Below, piece after piece: positions 45,182 to 52,500 of a stretch of DNA of 64,000 bases. Every line of letters begins with the position of its first letter. Positions within the stretch are counted from its first letter, which is position 1. The DNA lies in NCBI RefSeq assembly GCF_006968745.1, contig NZ_CP030118.1, positions 6,716,284-6,780,283 of the forward strand, written 5' to 3'. Source of the stretch: Brasilonema sennae CENA114. GTDB taxonomy: Bacteria > Cyanobacteriota > Cyanobacteriia > Cyanobacteriales > Nostocaceae. The notes beneath the pieces were generated by a model. It saw only the letters and a list, made by a program, of their open reading frames with translations, was not told the DNA's origin and did no database searches. Position numbers and translations under genes: made by a program.

Positions 45182-46276
45182 CTACTTCCTTTCTGGATGC
45201 GCCTTTTCTTCTGCTGAAGGAGTCCCCATGCGGTTAATCACTGCGATCAGTTGGTACAACCGCCCTAAATCTCTTTGATTGAAGTACAAAACCAGACGCG
45301 GTAGCTCAAACGTCTCATCTTGAGCTTCTTGCGGTAAAGCCTGACTTTTTTCAATGCGTCCTGTCACAAGAATGTCGCTGAAATCAGCATTGAGTTGTTC
45401 TACCTCAGCATCGGATAACTCTGCTTTGAGACGGATCACCAAGAGGCGATCGCCCACGTAGCGGCTAGAGTGATAAACTTGGTAAAAACTGGTAATAGCA
45501 TTGCAAGCGACATCCAAGTTGTCTGTCACCGTGTAAAGACTTGGGTCATCAGGACTAACCAGACCTTTTTGCACTAGTTGTTTGTCAATATATTCGCTCC
45601 AGGATCGCCAATAATCGCCACCAGGGTGGTCAATTAATACTAAAGGTACTGGACCAAACTTACCTGTCTGGCTCAAAGTCATGCACTCAAAAGCTTCGTC
45701 TTGAGTGCCAAAACCACCTGGAAACAAAGCTATGGCATCACTCTCCTTGAGGAGAAACAGCTTCCGCGTGAAGAAATATTTAAAGTGAATCAGCTTAGGA
45801 TCTCCCTCAATAATCGGGTTTGCCTGTTGCTCAAAGGGCAGCTGAATGTTTAAGCCAAAAGAATTTTCCCGTCCAGCACCTTCGTTACCTGCTTGCATAA
45901 TTCCGCCACCGCCACCTGTCATCACCATAAATCCTAATCGACAGACATCGCGAGCAAATTCATACGCCATGCGATATTCTGGTGTTTCTGGCGATAAGCG
46001 AGCCGAACCAAAAATAGCGACTTTGCGAACATGTCGGTAAGCATAAAACAGCTGGAAACCGCGCTCCATATCTGTTAATGAAGATGACAATATTTTCCAA
46101 TCGAGGCGCTCAATTTCTTCACTCTTGTGAGCCAAACGCACTATAGTAGCTAGTGCCTGGATAATATACTGCCGATGCTTTGACATCGGTAAGTCTTCAA
46201 ATAATTTAGCGATATCCGCTTGAAGAGACTCTAATGTGTCAAACGACGCAGATGAGGTCATGAGAACTGCTGCCAA
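45182..46276 (-). CDS. LOG family (TIGR00730-like) nucleotide-processing protein
   Basis: Rossmann-fold protein with the two LOG signatures: TGGGGGIMQAGNEGAGRENS and FPGGFGTQDEAFE, plus a second-half KLFLLKESDAIALFPGG block. LOG proteins cleave cytokinin-type ribotides to free base and ribose phosphate, and bacterial relatives are often mis-annotated lysine decarboxylases. At 364 residues it is longer than plant LOG, with an added helical N-terminus (about 1-85) and a C-terminal extension (about 275-364). Substrate uncertain. It shares its upstream spacer with the 3' end of trxA. Confidence 0.85.
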   Translation of the reverse strand: MAAVLMTSSASFDTLESLQADIAKLFEDLPMSKHRQYIIQALATIVRLAHKSEEIERLDWKILSSSLTDMERGFQLFYAYRHVRKVAIFGSARLSPETPEYRMAYEFARDVCRLGFMVMTGGGGGIMQAGNEGAGRENSFGLNIQLPFEQQANPIIEGDPKLIHFKYFFTRKLFLLKESDAIALFPGGFGTQDEAFECMTLSQTGKFGPVPLVLIDHPGGDYWRSWSEYIDKQLVQKGLVSPDDPSLYTVTDNLDVACNAITSFYQVYHSSRYVGDRLLVIRLKAELSDAEVEQLNADFSDILVTGRIEKSQALPQEAQDETFELPRLVLYFNQRDLGRLYQLIAVINRMGTPSAEEKAHPERK

Positions 46277-46789
46277 AATGGCATTACATTTTATCTAAAT
46301 TTGATCTGGAATGATAAATTGTTACCCGGAGTCCAAAGTCTAAAGTTTTTTGACTATTGACTTTTCGGTATTTTTCGACTACAATAAGCACCTTTTGTTA
46401 AAGATAATCCAAGGCGCTGTTGACAGCTATCGTCGCCAACCTATAGACAAGATTGCAAAAGTTAGTTTTGCACTTCTTGGGGAAAGGGGAAAGGTTTTTT
46501 ATATTCTTTGCTCCTTACCCTGCAACTGACACGAAGTTTTATCTTGATGAGAGCAAACGGTTCGATATGTGGTTATATTTGCAACAGACGCAGCAAAGTA
46601 CATCCCTACAATAATTTAACATTTATTTTATAAATAACTGCTGACAACAAACAAACTCGCCAAACATTGGCTAAACCTAAAAGTTCATAAATTTATGGAG
46701 AGGCGATTGTCGCCCCTCCACTGTTTACAAATCTTTACTTTAGGCTGTTTTAAATCAAAAACTCTGTAGCAGTTTTCCGGCGGTTGTGT
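46277..46789. other. spacer with a probable trxA terminator
   Basis: No gene. The hairpin ggagaggcga / tcgcccctcc (46697-46719), with one bulge on each side, lies just past the trxA stop on the minus strand and may end trxA transcription; the U-run is weak. Otherwise AT-rich DNA carrying the promoter of the LOG gene. Confidence 0.5.
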
Positions 46790-47113
46790 TCAAAGATATT
46801 TTTCCAAAGTGTTAGATAGTGTAGTTTTCGGTACAGCACCGACCACCATATCAACTTTTTGCCCACCTTTAAAAATCATTAATGTGGGAATGCTGCGAAT
46901 GCCATACTGGCTGGCAACATTCGGATTTTCATCGGTGTTAAGTTTCACTACCTTAACTTGGTCTTTGTACTGGATAGCAATTTCATCGACAACAGGACCA
47001 ACCATCCGGCAAGGCCCGCACCAGGGTGCCCAAAAGTCAACTAAAACAGGAATTGCGCTATCGAGTACTTCCTGTTTAAAGGTAGAGTCTGTAACTTGAT
47101 CGCCTTCTGACAT
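46790..47113 (-). CDS. trxA: thioredoxin
   Basis: A 107-residue m-type thioredoxin. The redox motif is WAPWCGPCRMVGP, with the cis-Pro in RSIPTLMIFKGG. Reduced by thioredoxin reductases, it regulates chloroplast-type metabolic enzymes. The guaB3-yfr1-trxA arrangement on this strand is conserved in many cyanobacteria, which supports both this call and the small RNA upstream. Confidence 0.97.
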   Translation of the reverse strand: MSEGDQVTDSTFKQEVLDSAIPVLVDFWAPWCGPCRMVGPVVDEIAIQYKDQVKVVKLNTDENPNVASQYGIRSIPTLMIFKGGQKVDMVVGAVPKTTLSNTLEKYL

Positions 47114-47245
47114 GCCTATAAACCTTCGCCTATTAATATGTTAGACTTTGCTGAAAATTCTACCATAGCAAAAACCACTGCTAAGCAGTGGTACACAGAC
47201 TTTTGCATATGGATTTTGAACTATTGAAAAATAATTTAATTATTA

Positions 47246-47313
47246 AGGAACCGCCCGAAGCATGTCCGGGCGGAGTGTGGTGTGAGGAGTGAACGGAAAC
47301 ATGCGTCTCCGCT
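47246..47313 (-). ncRNA. yfr1: small RNA Yfr1
   Basis: On the minus strand the invariant Yfr1 core actcctcacac (47290-47280) and following cacactcc lie unpaired between two stems. The 5' stem is cggaga / tttccg, and the 3' terminator stem is ccgcccg / cgggcgg (47267-47273 with 47251-47257), followed by a T-rich tail. A TAGAAT -10 box lies at 47325-47320, placing the start near 47313. The position between guaB3 and trxA matches the known yfr1 synteny. In other cyanobacteria Yfr1 binds porin and other mRNAs through the core. Confidence 0.9.
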
Positions 47314-47386
47314 ATCTCTATTCTAGGCGACATATGCGATTTTTCCAGTAAGAGTTTAAGAGTCGAGAAAAATTTCATTAACTTAT

Positions 47387-47433
47387 CCCCCAGCTGTAAT
47401 AGTATCACTCCGTTTGACTATTACAGCCGGGGG
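47387..47433 (-). terminator. terminator of guaB3
   Basis: Long hairpin: ccccc(a)gctgtaatagt at 47387-47403 and actattacagc(c)ggggg at 47417-47433. It lies 73 bases past the guaB3 stop and upstream of the yfr1 promoter. Confidence 0.75.
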
Positions 47434-47505
47434 ATTTGTGAGTTGTTAATGGTTGGCACTATAAAACAGAGTTTCGGTGCGGTTTAGCCAGTGGTGAGAT
47501 ACCCT

Positions 47506-48669
47506 TCATTTACCCATACCTAATTGTTGTGCTTTTTGATAAACTTTACCTTCGGTTAACAAAGAAGGAGCAATCACAACTTCCACTTGTTGCATTTCTT
47601 TAATATTTTTTGCCCCCAAAGTGCCCATACTCGTTTTCAAGGCTCCCAAAAGATTATGAGTTCCGTCATCAAGCTGTGCTGGTCCAGTGAGGATTTGCTC
47701 TAGGGTACCAGTGGTGCTGACACGAATGCGCGTACCACGTGGCAAGACTGGACTGGGAGTTGCCATCCCCCAATGATATCCCCGTCCGGGAGCTTCAGCA
47801 GCTCTGGCAAAGGGAGAACCAATCATCACTCCATCTGCACCACAAGCAATGCACTTACAGATGTCGCCACCCGTGATTAAACCCCCATCAGCAATCACTG
47901 GAATGTATTTGCCAGTTTCTTGGTAATAATCATCCCGTGCGGCTGCACAGTCGGCGATCGCCGTTGCTTGTGGTACACCTACACCCAGCACACCACGAGA
48001 GGTACACGCTGCGCCAGGACCAATTCCTACCAGTACGGCTGCTGCGCCTGCTTTGAGCAAATTGAGCGTTACCTCATAAGTTACGCAATTTCCCAATATC
48101 ACTGGTATTGGCATTTCTTGACAAAACTTTGCCAAATCGAGTGGTATAACAGATTCTGGAGAAAGGTGTGCAGTAGAAACCACTGTTGCTTGTATAAAGA
48201 ATAAATCAGCACCAGCTTTTGCCACTACAGAACCAAATTTGCTTGCTCCTACGGGAGTCGCACTCACGGCGGCGATACCACCTTGTTGTTTAATTTCTCT
48301 GATTCGTTGTTCAATTAATTCTGCTTTTATCGGTTCAGCATAAAGTTCTTGCATCAAGGGAACAAATTCTTCTTTGCCGACAGAGGCAATACGGTCTAAA
48401 ATTGGCTCTGGATTTGCATAGCGAGTGTAAATTCCTTCTAAGTTCAAAACACCCAATGCTCCTAGCTGTGACAAAAGCACAGCCATACGCACATCTACTA
48501 CGCTATCCATCGCACTGGCAATAATTGGGATTTTGCGCTCAATATTGCCGATACACCACTGAGTGTCAGCCAAACTTGGATCGAGTGTTCCATTACCGGG
48601 GGCGAGAGCAATTTCATCTATACCGTAGGCCCTGCGAGCTGTTTTTCCCCGCCCAATTTGAATATCCAC
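47506..48669 (-). CDS. guaB3: GuaB3-type IMP dehydrogenase-related protein
   Basis: TIM-barrel IMPDH/GMP reductase superfamily. ASAMDSVVDVRMAVLLSQLG, the active-site loop GIGPGAACTSRGVLGVG with the catalytic Cys, VIADGGLITGGDICK and GADGVMIGSPFARA are all present. The CBS pair of classical GuaB is absent, as in the GuaB3 subfamily. The GTG at 48669 (VDIQIGRGKTARRAYGIDEI) gives 387 residues, the family length; an in-frame ATG at 48795 would add a Cys-rich leader without family likeness. Upstream of yfr1 and trxA. Confidence 0.92.
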   Translation of the reverse strand: MDIQIGRGKTARRAYGIDEIALAPGNGTLDPSLADTQWCIGNIERKIPIIASAMDSVVDVRMAVLLSQLGALGVLNLEGIYTRYANPEPILDRIASVGKEEFVPLMQELYAEPIKAELIEQRIREIKQQGGIAAVSATPVGASKFGSVVAKAGADLFFIQATVVSTAHLSPESVIPLDLAKFCQEMPIPVILGNCVTYEVTLNLLKAGAAAVLVGIGPGAACTSRGVLGVGVPQATAIADCAAARDDYYQETGKYIPVIADGGLITGGDICKCIACGADGVMIGSPFARAAEAPGRGYHWGMATPSPVLPRGTRIRVSTTGTLEQILTGPAQLDDGTHNLLGALKTSMGTLGAKNIKEMQQVEVVIAPSLLTEGKVYQKAQQLGMGK

Positions 48670-49038
48670 GCTTGATGCTCCCAAATCTGTTTTAGATAGG
48701 GTATCAAAATTATGGGGGGATTTGCAGGGGTTTTTTGGATGAAACCGCACTAAGCAACAGAGAACGCAGACGACAAGAGATAAACACAGTTGCAATCGTC
48801 TGTCAAATATTTTATCAAGTAAATCTCATAAGGCTTTCGGCTTTAGCGTAACTTTCTGCACGGTTACTCATTTAAATTCGTAGCCACTGGTAGCGTTAAA
48901 TACAAAGTTAGTCTCAGAAGCGATCGCCAGAAAAAATTAGTCAATTCAAGTGCTTATCCTGACATTAAATTTAAGTAATGCTACGATAATATTTTTGAAC
49001 TAACTAGTCTTGTACCTATTCAAACTCAGAGTCAGCAA
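48670..49038. other. divergent promoter region before the NLR locus
   Basis: Spacer between guaB3 (minus) and the small helical protein gene (plus). It contains an agcgatcgccag octamer site near 48920 and an AT-rich stretch with gataat near 48985 as a possible -10 box. No gene seen. Confidence 0.4.
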
Positions 49039-49488
49039 ATGGATATAGTAACTTTGACGACTTTCTTAACCCCATTTTTACCGTACCTACTGAAAGTAGG
49101 AGAGAAAGCAGCTGAAGAAACTGGTAAGGAACTGGGTAAAGGGTTTGGTGCTAATGCTTGGGAAAAAGCTAAGGCTTTGTGGACTAAGCTGCTACCAAAG
49201 ATAGAGACAAAGCCAATGGCAAAAGGTGCGGCTCAAGAATTGGCTAGTTCTCCTGATGATTCAGATGCAAAAGAAACACTCCAGAAGCAACTCAAGAAAT
49301 TGCTTGATGAAGATAAAAATTTGGCTGCTGAAATTGCCCGGTTGATGCAGGAAGATTCGGAGGCAATTTCTAAAGTTGTGAATAGCTTTAATCAAACAAT
49401 ATCTGGGAATGACAACACAGTCCAGAATACTGCGGGTGATGGGAATAAAGTTTTTGGCAGAGTCGGAGATGGTGCAACTATCAATTAA
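49039..49488 (+). CDS. small helical (Bell-like) protein with C-terminal amyloid-type motif; probable NLR effector
   Basis: 149 residues in two parts. Residues 1-110 are all-helical. A hydrophobic amphipathic N-terminus (MDIVTLTTFLTPFLPYLL) is followed by KAAEETGKELGKGFG, AWEKAKALWTKLLPK and a charged helix (LQKQLKKLLDEDKNLAAEIA). This resembles Bell-type domains, bacterial counterparts of membrane-active HeLo/MLKL domains. Residues 119-149 are an N/G/Q-rich tail, SGNDNTVQN...GDGNKVFG...ATIN, that aligns without gaps, 16 of 31 identical, to residues 67-97 of the next gene's product. Bacterial amyloid signalling motifs occur in exactly this way: at the C-terminus of an effector and near the N-terminus of the adjacent NLR. 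Stop to next start is 45 bases. Motif sharing is seen; pore formation and amyloid assembly are inferred. Confidence 0.78.
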   Translation: MDIVTLTTFLTPFLPYLLKVGEKAAEETGKELGKGFGANAWEKAKALWTKLLPKIETKPMAKGAAQELASSPDDSDAKETLQKQLKKLLDEDKNLAAEIARLMQEDSEAISKVVNSFNQTISGNDNTVQNTAGDGNKVFGRVGDGATIN

Positions 49489-49533
49489 GTAAAAAAGCTA
49501 ACTCAAAAAGCTAAAAGATAGGAAGTTAAAACA

Positions 49534-52500
49534 GTGCGGAAAAGACGCTTGAAAAGGTTATGGAAGCGGATAATACTTTTTCTGTCCAAGTTAGCTGGCT
49601 TTTTGAGAGGGAATCGTCGGAGATTAAAACGTAAGCGACATTCTCAGGTTGAACAACCAGTTTTAGGTAACTCACAAAAGGCTGAAGCTTCTGTAACCAG
49701 TTTAGCTCCCCATATTCAGTCTCAGGTTGAACAAACAATTTCAGGCAACGAAAATGTTCTCCAAAACATCAAGGGCAACAACAATATTAATGTTGGTGGG
49801 GTAGAAGGCAGCCTCACGATTAATTATCGTCGCCCAATTGACAGACCTTTTCAAGCACCGAGTTTACCTGCCAATTTTGTTGATCGCCCAGTTACTGTAA
49901 AAATCAAAACTCGTTTACTGGCAAATACATCTTCTGCTGGTGCTTTGCTCATCAGTGCCATTCACGGCTTAGGGGGCATTGGCAAGACAACTTTAGTTAC
50001 TGCCCTTGCCCATGATCAAGATATCCAAAAACGTTTTTCTGGTGGTGTGCTTTGGGCAACTTTGGGACAACAACCAGATATTATCTCGCTGCTGAGTAGC
50101 TGGGTGCAAGCCTTGGGAGACAATGAATTTCGTGCCATTAATGTAGAGGCAACTTCAGCCCATTTGCGAAGCTTACTACGTGATAAGGCAGTTTTACTGG
50201 TAGTTGATGATGCTTGGGAACCAGATAAAGTTAAACCCTTTATGGTAGCAAGTTCCCAATCCCAGCTATTAATCACTTCTCGGCGTGCTGATGTGGCTGA
50301 TGGTGTAGGTGCTTCTTTGCAACAATTGAATTTGATGACGCCACAAGAATCTCTGGAATTACTTTCTAAGTCTTTAGAACGAGAAATAGAAGAAGTAGAG
50401 AAACAAGAGGCTTTGAGAGTAGCCCAGACTGTGGGATACCTACCCATCGCACTGAATTTGGTAGCAGCAAGAATTAAATGGGGAATGACATGGGTGAAGC
50501 TGGAAACGGCTTTTAAACAAGAGGTTGCAAACTTAAAAGTCTTATACGGGGCGCGTCAAGAAAACTCTTTAGAAGCAACTTTTAATTTGAGCCTGAAAGC
50601 TTTGCGGGAGTATGACGAACAAGCTTGGAAAAATTTTATTTGGTTGGGGGTTTTACCAGAGGATGTAACAATAGCCGCACCAATGGCAGTGACACTCTGG
50701 GATCTGGAATCTCAGGATGAAGCTGATGAGCGTTTAGAGCTACTTTGGAATGATGCCTTACTTCAATCTGATTCACCTGTATTTGTCGGGGGTGTTGAGT
50801 GGAAAGGCTACAGGATACATGACTTATTGCATGATGTAGCTCGTAGTCGATTAATGAAATCTCCGCCTACGGGAATGGGTTTGAATTTACTTGATGTTCA
50901 CAGCCAACTGTTAGAACGGTATCGGCAAAAGACTCAAAAAAACCTTTGGCATACCCTACCTAATGATGGCTACATTCATCAGCATTTACTTTGGCATTTG
51001 GAAAAAGCTGAACGGGTAGAAGAAATTCACTCCTTATTGCGGGAGGAGTCACAGACAACAAGCAATGGCTGGTTTGAAGCGCGGGAGAAATTAGGACAAA
51101 CTGCGGGTTACATCACAGATATTTCTCGTGCTTGGGAATTAGCAGAAGCGAATTGGAATGAATCAATTCTGCCCCAAGTTGTAGGTTTGCAGTGTCGCTA
51201 TGCTTTGATAACTGCTTCCTTGAATAGTTTGGCAGGTAATTTACCAGTAGAACTGCTGGTTGCATTAGTCAAAAATAATTTTTGGAATCCTGAACAAGGA
51301 TTAGCTTACGCCCTGAAAAACCCAGAGCCAAACCAGAAAGTCTACTCGTTGATAGGACTAGTTAACTATTTGCCGCCAAATCTTCAAGAACTAGCACTGC
51401 AAAAAGCCCTCGCTGCTGCCAGCGAAATTCAGGATGAGAGCGATCACGCCGAAGCTTTGAGTGCTTTAGCACAGAAACTGCCAAGCGAGTTGTTGTCACA
51501 AGTCCTCGCTGCTGCCAGAGAAATTCAGTCTCAGGAGTATCGCGCCAAAGTTTTGAGTGCTTTAGCACAGAAACTGCCAAGCGAGTTGTTGTCACAAGTC
51601 CTCGCTGCTGCCAGAGAAATTCAGTCTCAGGAGTATCGCGCCAAAGTTTTGAGTGCTTTAGCACAGAAACTGCCAAGCGAGTTGTTGTCACAAGTCCTCG
51701 CTGCTGCCAGAGAAATTCAGTCTCAGGAGTATCGCGCCAAAGTTTTGAGTGCTTTAGCACAGAAACTGCCAAGCGAGTTGTTGTCACAAGTCCTCGCTGC
51801 TGCCAGAGAAATTCAGTCTCAGGAGTATCGCGCCAAAGTTTTGAGTGCTTTAGCACAGAAACTGCCAAGCGAGTTGTTGTCACAAGTCCTCGCTGCTGCC
51901 AGAGAAATTCAGTCTCAGGAGTATCGCGCCAAAGTTTTGAGTGCTTTAGCACAGAAACTGCCAAGCGAGTTGTTGTCACAAGTCCTCGCTGCTGCCAGAG
52001 AAATTCAGTCTCAGGAGTATCGCGCCAAAGTTTTGAGTGCTTTAGCACAGAAACTGCCAAGCGAGTTGTTGTCACAAGTCCTCGCTGCTGCCAGAGAAAT
52101 TCAGTCTCAGGAGTATCGCGCCAAAGTTTTGAGTGCCTTAGCACAGAAACTGCCAAGCGAGTTGTTGCCACAAGCACTTGCTGCTGCCAGGGAAATTCAG
52201 GATGAGTATCATCGCGCCAAAGTTTTGAGTGCCTTAGCACAGAAACTGCCAAGCGAGTTGTTGTCACAAGTCCTCGCTGCTGCCAGGGAAATTCAGGATA
52301 AGTATTATCGCGCCCATGCTTTGAGTCATTTAGCACAGAAACTGCCAAGCGAGTTGTTGCCACAAGCACTCGCTGCTGCCAGGGAAATTCAGAATGAGTA
52401 TTATCGCCTCCATGCTTTGAGTCATTTAGCACAGAAACTGCCAAGCGAGTTGTTGCCACAAGCACTTGCTGGTGCTAGGGAAATTCAGAATAAGTATTAT

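Noticed and set aside
44594..45237. Several overlapping frames of 70-165 codons on both strands
   Set aside because: GC-rich repeat mosaic; frames are open in all directions and encode no known fold.
47181..47408. 75-codon minus-strand frame
   Set aside because: It overlaps the Yfr1 RNA and the guaB3 terminator; composition is not protein-like.
48670..48795. N-terminal extension of GuaB3
   Set aside because: It would add a Cys-rich leader; the GTG at 48669 gives the family's 387 residues.
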